The position numbers and the translations under genes were made by a program. The notes beneath the pieces are model-generated. The model saw nothing but the letters and a program-made list of their open reading frames with translations. It searched no databases and was not told the origin of the DNA. From Eubacterium sp. MSJ-33 (GTDB lineage: Bacteria; Bacillota; Clostridia; Lachnospirales; Lachnospiraceae): a stretch of 64,000 nucleotides of DNA. Position 1 is the first letter of the stretch, and each line of letters begins with the position of its first letter. This document shows positions 17,533 through 25,846 of this stretch, piece after piece. Location of the stretch: assembly GCF_022174665.1 (NCBI RefSeq), contig NZ_CP076562.1, forward strand, positions 1,364,001-1,428,000, given 5' to 3'.

Positions 17533-20226
17533 CTATGCAAGTGTCACCTCGATCGTATGCTGTGCATCCTTGGAGAGTGCCTCGATATCGACGCGCTTAA
17601 TGACTGGTGTGGCATCGAATGCATATGCAGTGCCATCGATTGTGATTGCACTTACCTTGTAATCGGCAGGTGCCTTCTTCTTAGCATTCTTCATAACGAT
17701 CTTGACATTTCTGTCTGCAAAGATCATCGAAAGTCCGGCTTCACCATTTGCATCAAACTGCTCCGGAAGAAGCTGTGGTACGAATGCCAGATCTCCCATC
17801 TGTCCACGCACACCAAACATCTGTGTGATAACAGTCACTAGCAGCCAGCTTGCAGCACCGGTCAGATAGTGGTACACGCCACGTCCCTTGGCATCCACAT
17901 ACTCCGGCACACCCGGATAGATGCGGCTCTTCTCAACATCGTTGCAGTGCTCAAATAATGTATGAAATACTTTATACGCTTCCTTCGCGAAGCCTCTCGT
18001 ATAAAGTGCATTTCCAAACATCGTTGCCATGTGACAGAACACGGCACCATTTTCCTTGTGGCCATACGCGAATCCAAACATACGTCCAAGATCCATCTTT
18101 ACCTCATGGAAATCGGTGTTCAGACGGTAACCTCCAACAGAAGCATCGTACAGATACTTATCTGCGGACTTCACGATCTGGGCCACCTGATCTTCCGTTG
18201 CTGTCTTCGACATGATTGTGAATACCTGAGATGTAAGCATCATACGGACACCACCACATACATCGCCCTCAACTGCCTTACCGGAATTATCATAATAGCC
18301 ATTGAAGAAGCCGTCGCCTTCGGCTGTCTGTACCCACTCCGTCTTGCGGATATGCTCACGCATCCAGTCCGCCTTCTCTTTTAGGTTTGCAGCAAGCTCT
18401 GCTACAGGAATCTCTACCTTCTCACCGGAAAGTGTATGTCTGCATGTCTCGCAGTAATTCATCAGAACTTCTCGTTTCTTCGCCACATTCTCATACAAAT
18501 CTGCACCGGATACGAGAAGCTGCCGCATCTCCTTTGCGATCTTGACAGTCTTTTTACCGGATGCCTCAAACGCTACAAGCAGTCCTGCAATGTGGTCCAT
18601 ATTGTCTGCATACATCGTTGTAAAAGCCACACTCTCGCCACGCTGTGCAGCCATATCAAGAGCGTCGTTCCAGTCCGCACCACGCAGGCGGATCTCGTTA
18701 TGCTCTCCGACATCATAGAACGAAGACAGATTCTGGATGAGCAGATGCTCTAACAATGTTCCGGAGTATACATTTCCTGCTACATCCTTCTGCTTTTCGC
18801 CCTGTGAGATATCCCAGTCTGTATCGCGATCCTCACCACGACAGATCAGAAGATCCTTGAAGTATGTATTTTCTTCTAACAGGATATCCAAATCTCCTGT
18901 CTGATTGATATAAAGCTCCGTTGTAAGATATGGCCATACGCCGTGATCCATCCATACACGCGCGATACCATTACGGTCAGCGATAAATTCGCCCTGCTTG
19001 CTTCCGATGATGGTTGCATTTGTACCATCGAGACGCACACCACCAAAGTTGTCGATCAACATCTGACGCACGCCATCCGGATTCATAATAAGAAGTGCCA
19101 GACAATCCTGCCACAGGTCACGCCATCCACGGCCGCCCTTACCATAATCATGATGTGGAAGGAACGAACATCCATAGATACGACGCAGCATTGGCTGGAA
19201 GCTTACCCACTTCATCCACTGGTCGAAATCCTTGTTGCCTGTATGGTAAGAGACATTGACCTTCTCCTGCCAGTATGCGATTGTCTCGTCCCATGCCTTG
19301 TCAAATGCCTTGACGCTCAGGAACTTGTTCGCAGCCGTTGTAAGCTCCTCTGCGCTGTCGCCATAGCCCATTGCGATCACATAGGAGATCGTCTCACCGG
19401 CAGCAACCTTCTTCTCTGCGAATACAACACCGCCCAATGCTTCGTAGCCGTCGATGCCTTCGCCCTTTGCATATGGGACAAGTGGATTCTTGTAAAGTGC
19501 ACGTGGGTTCTCCAGATTTCCGCCCTCACCGATGAAATCTTCCACGATTGGGTAGTAACCGATCGGTGTCTCATTCTCATTTCCGCCAAACACACCATAG
19601 TTGATCTCGTTGCGCTTATGTCCACGCTCATCAAATGTCATCGTCGGCTTTACAAGGATACCTGTCTCATTCGTTGTGATACGATGAAGCAGAGCCGTTA
19701 CATGACGATGGTCACGGATATTGTCTGCGGATCTTGCGTAAAGCGGAATCGCAGTTACGACCTGCATTGTCATTTCCTTGTCTGAAATATTCGTAAGTTC
19801 TACCTTCAGAAGTTCGAGCTTCTCACCGCTGATCGGGGATACGCTGGAAAGAGATGCCTTCACACCGTTTCTCTCGGACGTGCGTGTGATCTTGTGATGC
19901 ATAAAGCCTGCCTCCAAATAGGTCGGCTCCTTGTCCTCTGTAAAAAGCTCTGCCTGCTGGGTTGCGGAACGTCCGGTCAATGACCAGAGTGTCTTTCCGT
20001 TAATCTTGCACCATACATTTCTGGATGACTTGTCATTGTGCAGATTCTCACAGCTCACCGGTGGCATCAGAAAAGAATTCTGGCTCATCTTTGAGTCACC
20101 TGCAAGATCAGGTGCAACCGAACTCATAACCCCTGATTCATTTGCGATTGGAAAATAAAGATAACTAAGCATCTCTGGATTCTCCATAGTAAAGTCGCCC
20201 TGATTTCCTACATAATTAATCTTCAT
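17533..20226 (-). CDS. GH94-family disaccharide phosphorylase (cellobiose/laminaribiose type)
   Basis: The protein of 897 residues begins with a beta-sandwich domain (SYLYFPIANESGVMSS) and continues into an (alpha/alpha)6 barrel with GGRGWRDLWQD and GADWNDALD. The Asp of DWND near residue 518 is the family's catalytic acid. It should phosphorolyse a beta-glucosyl disaccharide to glucose 1-phosphate and glucose in the cytoplasm. The N-terminal wording recalls laminaribiose phosphorylases, but a cellobiose enzyme cannot be excluded. The ATG at 20226 is used because AAAGGAGTG lies just before it. It is first in an apparent three-gene sugar operon. Confidence 0.85.
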   Translation of the reverse strand: MKINYVGNQGDFTMENPEMLSYLYFPIANESGVMSSVAPDLAGDSKMSQNSFLMPPVSCENLHNDKSSRNVWCKINGKTLWSLTGRSATQQAELFTEDKEPTYLEAGFMHHKITRTSERNGVKASLSSVSPISGEKLELLKVELTNISDKEMTMQVVTAIPLYARSADNIRDHRHVTALLHRITTNETGILVKPTMTFDERGHKRNEINYGVFGGNENETPIGYYPIVEDFIGEGGNLENPRALYKNPLVPYAKGEGIDGYEALGGVVFAEKKVAAGETISYVIAMGYGDSAEELTTAANKFLSVKAFDKAWDETIAYWQEKVNVSYHTGNKDFDQWMKWVSFQPMLRRIYGCSFLPHHDYGKGGRGWRDLWQDCLALLIMNPDGVRQMLIDNFGGVRLDGTNATIIGSKQGEFIADRNGIARVWMDHGVWPYLTTELYINQTGDLDILLEENTYFKDLLICRGEDRDTDWDISQGEKQKDVAGNVYSGTLLEHLLIQNLSSFYDVGEHNEIRLRGADWNDALDMAAQRGESVAFTTMYADNMDHIAGLLVAFEASGKKTVKIAKEMRQLLVSGADLYENVAKKREVLMNYCETCRHTLSGEKVEIPVAELAANLKEKADWMREHIRKTEWVQTAEGDGFFNGYYDNSGKAVEGDVCGGVRMMLTSQVFTIMSKTATEDQVAQIVKSADKYLYDASVGGYRLNTDFHEVKMDLGRMFGFAYGHKENGAVFCHMATMFGNALYTRGFAKEAYKVFHTLFEHCNDVEKSRIYPGVPEYVDAKGRGVYHYLTGAASWLLVTVITQMFGVRGQMGDLAFVPQLLPEQFDANGEAGLSMIFADRNVKIVMKNAKKKAPADYKVSAITIDGTAYAFDATPVIKRVDIEALSKDAQHTIEVTLA

Positions 20227-20274
20227 TTCAACACTCCTTTTTATAAAAATTCTTATATATTTCTGTTTTTTATA

Positions 20275-20287
20275 GTTGTCCGACAAC
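20275..20287. promoter_or_regulatory. Perfect 13-bp palindrome upstream of the phosphorylase gene
   Basis: GTTGTC-C-GACAAC is a perfect dyad 49 bases before the phosphorylase start. A TATAAT-like box lies farther upstream at about 20330, so the dyad falls in the leader where a LacI- or GntR-type repressor could bind. No regulator gene is adjacent, so the protein is unknown. Confidence 0.45.
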
Positions 20288-20352
20288 CTTTGTCTACAAC
20301 TGTCTGCGCGCAATCACGCACACTATAATTATATCGTATTTTCCCACATAAG

Positions 20353-20383
20353 AAAAGAGACATCTATCATTTACGTCTCTTTT
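20353..20383 (-). terminator. Intrinsic terminator after the ABC importer genes
   Basis: The stem AAAAGAGAC pairs with GTCTCTTTT across a short loop, with T-runs on both sides, just past the end of the ABC ATPase gene. It could also act in the other direction. Confidence 0.8.
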
Positions 20384-20406
20384 TTAGTAAAATTTTACTC
20401 ACGATT

Positions 20407-21021
20407 TTATTTTTCATTTGCCTGTGTCAGTTTCCAGATATTCCTACCAAAGAAATCCGCTTCTGCAGCATCATGTGTCACCAGAAATGTCGTCCTACCT
20501 GTGGTCTTTTCCTTCACATACTGCATCACGTTCTGCTTTGTCGCGGCGTCTAATCCTTTGAATGGTTCATCTAAGATCACACAGTCCGCATCGTACAATA
20601 ACGCGCGAAGCAAAGCGATTCGCCGCCGCATGCCACCACTTAATTCCATGACATTCTGTTTTAAGTCTTCCACCGTAATACCAACCTGCGCAGCTTCCTG
20701 TTGTATGATATGTTTCTGTGCCTCCTTTTGCGCACGTGTCGTCTTACGTTCCAGCACAAGTGCAATGTTCTCATAAGCAGAAACATCCACGCACAGCCGG
20801 TCCTCCTGAAATAATACGGCAGCCTTTTCCGGCATTCCGATGACTTCACCATTATCCGGCATTTCTAATCCGAGCAGAATCCGAAGCAAAGTCGTCTTGC
20901 CACAGCCGGACGCTCCCATAATCACGGTTGTTTCTCCCATGGGAAACTCTTTTGAGACACAATTAAGCACATGCTTATCACCATAGTTTTTCGATATGTT
21001 TTTTATACTAACGTTCTGCAT
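20407..21021 (-). CDS. SsuB/TauB-type ABC importer ATPase
   Basis: The 204-residue ATPase has Walker A GASGCGKTT, signature LSGGMRRR and Walker B CVILDEPFKGLD. It is short, as in the nitrate/sulfonate/taurine and pyrimidine-precursor importers. It overlaps the permease gene by 14 bases, and GGAGG lies before its ATG. The substrate cannot be read from the ATPase. Confidence 0.87.
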   Translation of the reverse strand: MQNVSIKNISKNYGDKHVLNCVSKEFPMGETTVIMGASGCGKTTLLRILLGLEMPDNGEVIGMPEKAAVLFQEDRLCVDVSAYENIALVLERKTTRAQKEAQKHIIQQEAAQVGITVEDLKQNVMELSGGMRRRIALLRALLYDADCVILDEPFKGLDAATKQNVMQYVKEKTTGRTTFLVTHDAAEADFFGRNIWKLTQANEK

Positions 21022-21784
21022 CCGTATCCTCCATAAAACGCGAGCTCAGCTCAAGCACCCTTGACAGCCCTGCCAAAAACACCTTCTCTGCCACCACACT
21101 GATCACGACAATGATCACCGTCCACGCAAGCAGATCGTCGGTATCAAGGTATATTTTTGCTGTATAGAGCATCTTTCCGATTGAGCCATTCGGCACGCCG
21201 ATGATTTCCGCCGCGATGCCTGCCTTCCATGCCATACCGGTTGTCACACGGCAGGCGGAGAGAAGAAACGGGCGAAGTTTCGGAAGCTCGATATAACGGA
21301 AACGTTTGAGCCAAGGTAGATGAAAGACCGTTGCTACCTCCTGCATCTTGCGGTTTTCTGCGCGCAGTCCTTCTAAGACATTCTGGTATATGATCGGAAT
21401 TACGATCAAAAATGATATAAACACCGACAGATTCCGCGCGGACAGCCAGATCAGGCAGATCACGACGAACGATGCCACCGGTACACTTTTGATTGTCGCC
21501 ATCCACGGCCACAGCAAGGTCTCTGCAACCGGGTACTTTGCCGCCAGATAAGCAAGCAGACAACCAAGAATCAAGCCAAGCAAAAAACCGCCTGCAATAT
21601 GGTAGAACGAAAACCATATCGCACGCGCAAAGCCCTCCACCTGCCAGATCGTGCAAAGCCTTTTTGCAACTGCAACCGGGGTTACAAGCAGGATTCGCTG
21701 GTGGATGAGAAGTGCTGCAATTTCCCAAAAAGTGAGTGCAAGCAACGCTGCACCCACTTTCTTTAATCCTTCTTTATAGTTCAT
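21008..21784 (-). CDS. SsuC/ThiX-type ABC importer permease
   Basis: This 258-residue permease has six hydrophobic helices and the coupling-loop region AGIAAEIIGVPNGSIGKML of the BPD-type family. It starts directly after the binding protein gene and overlaps the ATPase gene, making a compact binding protein-permease-ATPase operon. Confidence 0.87.
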   Translation of the reverse strand: MNYKEGLKKVGAALLALTFWEIAALLIHQRILLVTPVAVAKRLCTIWQVEGFARAIWFSFYHIAGGFLLGLILGCLLAYLAAKYPVAETLLWPWMATIKSVPVASFVVICLIWLSARNLSVFISFLIVIPIIYQNVLEGLRAENRKMQEVATVFHLPWLKRFRYIELPKLRPFLLSACRVTTGMAWKAGIAAEIIGVPNGSIGKMLYTAKIYLDTDDLLAWTVIIVVISVVAEKVFLAGLSRVLELSSRFMEDTDAER

Positions 21785-21786
21785 AT

Positions 21787-22803
21787 TTACAGTCCATAAT
21801 AAAAATCATCGGTCGGAAGTGTACCGCCAACAGCCTGCGGGTTCTCATCAAACAGAATCTGCAGATATCCGCTGACACTGTCCTTCATTTCCTGCCCTTT
21901 CAAAAAGGTGATATGGCATTTCGGAATCGCCTTTTCTGCGAGCGGTGCCTTCGCCACGATGCCATATCCGGCGATCAGCTCTGCCGCATCAGCTACATTG
22001 TCATTCGTGTAAGCAACAGAAGCCTCATATTCAGAAAGGAATGTCTCAACCGCCTGTGGATGCTCCTTCACGAAATCCGTCCGGGCAACAACCACACCCG
22101 TTACGATATCACAATCCTCAATCTCATCCCATGCATCATTTAAGTCGATTGCGACACGCAATCCGTCAACCTGTCCCATTGCGGCTGTCGCAAATGGCTG
22201 TGGCAGCATAGCGATTGCTTCGGAATCCTTTGCAATATAAGACAGTGCTTCGGTTGTATCCGCACACCACTGGATTGTAAGTCCGCTGTCCGGATCAATG
22301 CCATTTTCCTTCAGGATATGGCGCAGTGTGTACTCCGGTGTTGCACCCTGTCCGGTTGCATACAGCTTCTTTCCTGCCAGATCCTTGATGCTCTGTACGC
22401 TGTCTCCACGCTCCACGATGTTTAAAACACCCAGTGTGTTGACTGCAAGGATCTGTACGCCACCGTTCGTATTGTTATAGATCACAGAAGCCAGATTCGA
22501 TGGAACCGCAGCAATGTCGATATCTCCCTTTGTGAGCGGTGCCACAAACGTAGATGGATCCGTCGACAAATCTGCAAATTCATATGTGCCCTTCGCAGTT
22601 TTCTCTTCAGAGTCCTTCATCAGCTTAACCATACCCATCGCGGTCGGACCGGACATCGCACCGACACGAACTGTCACATTGTCCGTCTCCTCTTTCCTGC
22701 CGCACCCTGCCAAAAGCGTGCAGAACATAGAAAGAGCCAGCAACAAAGCAAATACTTTCTTCACTGCCGGTCTCTTCTTTGCATTTCGTCTCATCTCGTT
22801 CAT
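21787..22803 (-). CDS. Substrate-binding lipoprotein of the SsuA/NMT1 type
   Basis: The 338-residue protein starts with a basic, hydrophobic signal peptide ending in the lipobox LLAGC (Cys near residue 34), so it is anchored outside the membrane. The mature part (VRVGAMSGPTAMGM) is of the SsuA/THI5-like class of binding proteins. It is the first gene of the ABC importer operon and follows the TM1266-family gene. This genomic pairing has been taken to suggest transport linked to hydrogenase or cofactor needs, but the ligand is unknown. Confidence 0.82.
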   Translation of the reverse strand: MNEMRRNAKKRPAVKKVFALLLALSMFCTLLAGCGRKEETDNVTVRVGAMSGPTAMGMVKLMKDSEEKTAKGTYEFADLSTDPSTFVAPLTKGDIDIAAVPSNLASVIYNNTNGGVQILAVNTLGVLNIVERGDSVQSIKDLAGKKLYATGQGATPEYTLRHILKENGIDPDSGLTIQWCADTTEALSYIAKDSEAIAMLPQPFATAAMGQVDGLRVAIDLNDAWDEIEDCDIVTGVVVARTDFVKEHPQAVETFLSEYEASVAYTNDNVADAAELIAGYGIVAKAPLAEKAIPKCHITFLKGQEMKDSVSGYLQILFDENPQAVGGTLPTDDFYYGL

Positions 22804-22855
22804 AGATTTGCTCTCCTTTAATTAAATATTAGGTAGCACACTGATGCATGCATAG

Positions 22856-22878
22856 GTCATCACGCTCCGCGTGGTGAC
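22856..22878 (-). other. GC-rich hairpin between the TM1266 gene and the ABC importer genes
   Basis: GTCA(C)CACGC pairs with GCGTG(A)TGAC around a three-base loop. No T-run follows on the minus strand, so it is more likely an RNA-stability or processing hairpin than a terminator. Confidence 0.4.
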
Positions 22879-22886
22879 ATAATATA

Positions 22887-23132
22887 TTAGATCTTAGCTG
22901 TATTGCATTTCGCAGTCACACCATCGATCATCCCTAATTTGCCGGAAAGCGCACTGGTACAAGACATCGGCGCATCCATAACGACGGATATGATAGAGAC
23001 ACCCTTCTTCTCATACGGAAGTCCCATACGGCCGATGATATAGTCTGCATATTCGTGCAGAACCGCATTCACCTTCGCCGCCTGTTCTCTCTCATATACG
23101 ATAATGCTGATTACGGAAATTCGCTTCTCCAT
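22887..23132 (-). CDS. TM1266-family putative iron-only hydrogenase system regulator
   Basis: The 81-residue protein (MEKRISVISIIVYEREQAAKVN at the start) has an ACT/NikR-C-like ferredoxin fold and ends with SGKLGMIDGVTAKC. The family commonly travels with the FeFe-hydrogenase maturation genes and is thought to be regulatory. The ATG at 23132 is used because GAGGGTACT precedes it. A longer in-frame extension to 23228 lacks a ribosome site and overlaps the ArsR gene. Confidence 0.8.
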   Translation of the reverse strand: MEKRISVISIIVYEREQAAKVNAVLHEYADYIIGRMGLPYEKKGVSIISVVMDAPMSCTSALSGKLGMIDGVTAKCNTAKI

Positions 23133-23203
23133 AGTACCCTCTTTGATTACTCGCCTTTCCACGCGGGACGAACCCTTGTGCGTCAGAACGAAATGAAACA
23201 ACT

Positions 23204-23572
23204 TTAATCTTCTTCGATATGCTCGCACCCCTGTGCGATAATTGTGCGGACATGTTCATCCGCCAGAGAATAGAAAATGGATTTTCCTTCTCTTCGGTTC
23301 TTCACCAGTTTATTCTGTTTCAAGATACGAAGCTGATGTGAGATCGCGGACTGTGTCATGCCGAGTGCTTCAGCCAGATCACACACGCACACCTCCGCCT
23401 CAAATAATACGAACAAAATCCGTATTCTCGTTGAATCGCCAAACACCTTGAACAGCTCCGCCAAGTCATACAATTCTGTCTCGCTTGGCAGCTTCTCATT
23501 CACAATCTTCAGCAGATCCTTGTGTACCTCGTGACTCTCACAACATTCTATCATTTTCTGTGTATGTGCCAT
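23204..23572 (-). CDS. ArsR/SmtB-family metal-sensing repressor
   Basis: The 122-residue winged-helix protein has the ELCVC-type metal motif (EVCVCDLAEALG) just before the recognition helix MTQSAISHQLRIL. The C-terminus is rich in H, C and E (CEHIEED). It should repress the adjacent metal ATPase and release DNA when Cd, Zn or Pb binds. Its ATG follows the ATPase stop by 17 bases, so in the minus-strand order it comes after the ATPase gene in one operon. Confidence 0.88.
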   Translation of the reverse strand: MAHTQKMIECCESHEVHKDLLKIVNEKLPSETELYDLAELFKVFGDSTRIRILFVLFEAEVCVCDLAEALGMTQSAISHQLRILKQNKLVKNRREGKSIFYSLADEHVRTIIAQGCEHIEED

Positions 23573-23589
23573 AGTATCCTCATTTCACA

Positions 23590-25458
23590 CTAAAGTTTCT
23601 TTACAAACAATGTACGAATCGCATTTAACACTGCCAGTATCATAACTCCGACATCTGCAAAAATAGCAAACCACATATTTGCAATACCAAGTGCGCCGAG
23701 TACCAGACAGATTACTTTAATACCAATCGCAAAATAAATATTCTCATATACGATACGAAGACATTTTCTCGAGATCCGGATTGCCTTCGAGATCTTCAGC
23801 GGATCGTCATCCATCAATACGATGTCTGCAGCTTCAATCGCCGCGTCCGAACCAAGCGCGCCCATCGCAATACCGATATCGGCACGCGAAAGAACCGGTG
23901 CATCGTTGATGCCGTCACCCACAAATGCAAGTTTATCCTTTTCCGGCTTTTTCGTCAAGAGTTCTTCAACCTTTTCCACCTTATCGCCCGGAAGCAGTTC
24001 ACTGCATACTTCGTCGATGCCTAGCTGTGCGGCTACATGCTCTGCCACATTCTTCGCATCGCCGGTCAGCATAACGGTTTTCTCTATACCGGACTTCTTC
24101 AGTGCCGCAATTGCTTCTGCCGCATGCTCCTTAATGACATCCGAGATCAGGATATGTCCGGCGTATTGTCCATCAATCGCCACATGTACGATTGTTCCGA
24201 CATGGCTGCACTCATGATACTCGATACCAAGCTTCTGCATGAGCTTTGCATTTCCGGCTGCAACAACCTTTCCATCCACCTTTGCTGTCAGTCCATGACC
24301 ACCGATTTCCTCCACATCACTGACACGGTTCTTATCGATCGGCTTGCCATACGCACGCTGTAAGCTTTTGCTGATCGGATGGGTGGAATAACTCTCTGCA
24401 AGGGCTGCATATTCAAGCAGCTCTTCATCCTTATATGGACTGTGGTGGATACCATTTACTTCAAATACGCCCTTCGTCATCGTACCGGTCTTATCGAATA
24501 CGACGATCTTCGTCTGCGACAATGTCTCTAAGAAGCTTGAGCCTTTGACAAGGACACCTTCCCGGCTCGCGCCACCGATACCTGCAAAGAAGCTGAGCGG
24601 GATACTGATTACCAGCGCACACGGACAGCTGATTACAAGGAATGTCAGGGCACGGTATACCCAGTCGCCCCATTCCGGCGCAAGCCCCATAAATGCCATC
24701 CGCACGATCGGCGGCAGGATAGCAAGCGCCAAAGCACCATAGCAGACTGCAGGTGTATAAACCTTCGCAAATTTCGAGATAAAGTTCTCGGAACGGGATT
24801 TTCTTGAACTTGCATTCTCTACTAGTTCCAAAATCTTCGATACCGTCGACTCGCCGAATTCTTTCGTCGTACGGATCTTTAAAAGGCCGGTCATGTTGAT
24901 GCATCCACTGGTGATCTCATCATCCACGCTGACTTCGCGCGGTACACTCTCACCGGTCAGTGCACTTGTATTTAAGGATGATGTTCCTTCGACAACGACA
25001 CCATCGATTGGCACCTTCTCACCCGGCTGTACGATGATAACCGTACCGATCTCGATCTCATCCGGATCGACCTGCTCGAGCTCTCCGTCCTTCTCTACAT
25101 TCGCATAATCCGGGCGGATATCCATCAGTTCACTGATATTCCGGCGGCTCTTGCCAACGGCATAGCTCTGAAACAGCTCTCCGATCTGATAGAAGAGCAT
25201 AACCGCAGTGCCTTCCTTGTAATCACCAAGCGCAATCGCGCCGATGGTGGCAACTGCCATCAGGAAATTCTCATCAAAAATCTGCCGGTTTAAAATTCCC
25301 TTCCCCGCCTTCTTCAGGATATCATATCCGATCACCAGATATGGAATCATATACAGTCCGAACCGCACATATCCTTCTACCGGGACAAACTGCAATGCGA
25401 TTACCAATACCGCTGCAATAATGATTCGAACCAATACCTTCTTCTGCTTCTTCGTCAT
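23590..25458 (-). CDS. P1B-type heavy-metal-exporting ATPase (CadA/ZntA-like)
   Basis: The 622-residue pump carries the metal-channel motif SCPCALVIS, phosphorylation site DKTGTMTKG, an HP locus in STHPIS and hinge GDGINDAP. The CPC motif and C-terminal helices fit Zn/Cd/Pb export. No N-terminal HMA domain is present. A separate HMA protein is encoded just upstream. ATG 25458 is preferred over GTG 25467 because AGGAAGTG precedes it. Confidence 0.92.
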   Translation of the reverse strand: MTKKQKKVLVRIIIAAVLVIALQFVPVEGYVRFGLYMIPYLVIGYDILKKAGKGILNRQIFDENFLMAVATIGAIALGDYKEGTAVMLFYQIGELFQSYAVGKSRRNISELMDIRPDYANVEKDGELEQVDPDEIEIGTVIIVQPGEKVPIDGVVVEGTSSLNTSALTGESVPREVSVDDEITSGCINMTGLLKIRTTKEFGESTVSKILELVENASSRKSRSENFISKFAKVYTPAVCYGALALAILPPIVRMAFMGLAPEWGDWVYRALTFLVISCPCALVISIPLSFFAGIGGASREGVLVKGSSFLETLSQTKIVVFDKTGTMTKGVFEVNGIHHSPYKDEELLEYAALAESYSTHPISKSLQRAYGKPIDKNRVSDVEEIGGHGLTAKVDGKVVAAGNAKLMQKLGIEYHECSHVGTIVHVAIDGQYAGHILISDVIKEHAAEAIAALKKSGIEKTVMLTGDAKNVAEHVAAQLGIDEVCSELLPGDKVEKVEELLTKKPEKDKLAFVGDGINDAPVLSRADIGIAMGALGSDAAIEAADIVLMDDDPLKISKAIRISRKCLRIVYENIYFAIGIKVICLVLGALGIANMWFAIFADVGVMILAVLNAIRTLFVKKL

Positions 25459-25529
25459 AGCCGTCACTTCCTATCTCTGCCTGCCTCTTCTACTTACTTA
25501 TGCACACATACCGCATCTGTCCGGATCTC

Positions 25530-25748
25530 TTATAAGAAGATCTCGCAGTCATCCTCAACCTTCTTGCAGTTCTTCAGAACGTCCTTCATAACTGCCTTTG
25601 CATCTGCGCCTTCTTCAAACTCTACAATCATCTTGAGTGCCATAAAGTTTACAGTTGCGTCCTTGACACCGGCTGTATTCTTCGCAGCGTCCTCCATCTT
25701 ATTTGCACAGTTTGCACAATCAACATCAATCTTGTAAGTCTTCTTCAT
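25530..25748 (-). CDS. Free-standing HMA metal-binding domain (metallochaperone)
   Basis: The 72-residue ferredoxin-like HMA domain has the metal site DCANCANKM near residues 10-18. It lies directly upstream of the P1B ATPase that lacks this domain, so it probably delivers metal to the pump or replaces its missing N-terminal domain. The ATG at 25748 follows GGAGATACG. Confidence 0.85.
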   Translation of the reverse strand: MKKTYKIDVDCANCANKMEDAAKNTAGVKDATVNFMALKMIVEFEEGADAKAVMKDVLKNCKKVEDDCEIFL

Positions 25749-25846
25749 CTTCGTATCTCCTTTTTAATAACTCTTGCTTCATATGAACAATTATTCATAT
25801 GTTTGCATTTATTATAGCATTCCCTTTTCAGATGTCAACTGTCAAT

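Noticed and set aside
18943-19785. 280-codon plus-strand open frame
   Set aside because: It lies opposite the conserved GH94 gene, has no ribosome site and no domain-like sequence, so it is a shadow.
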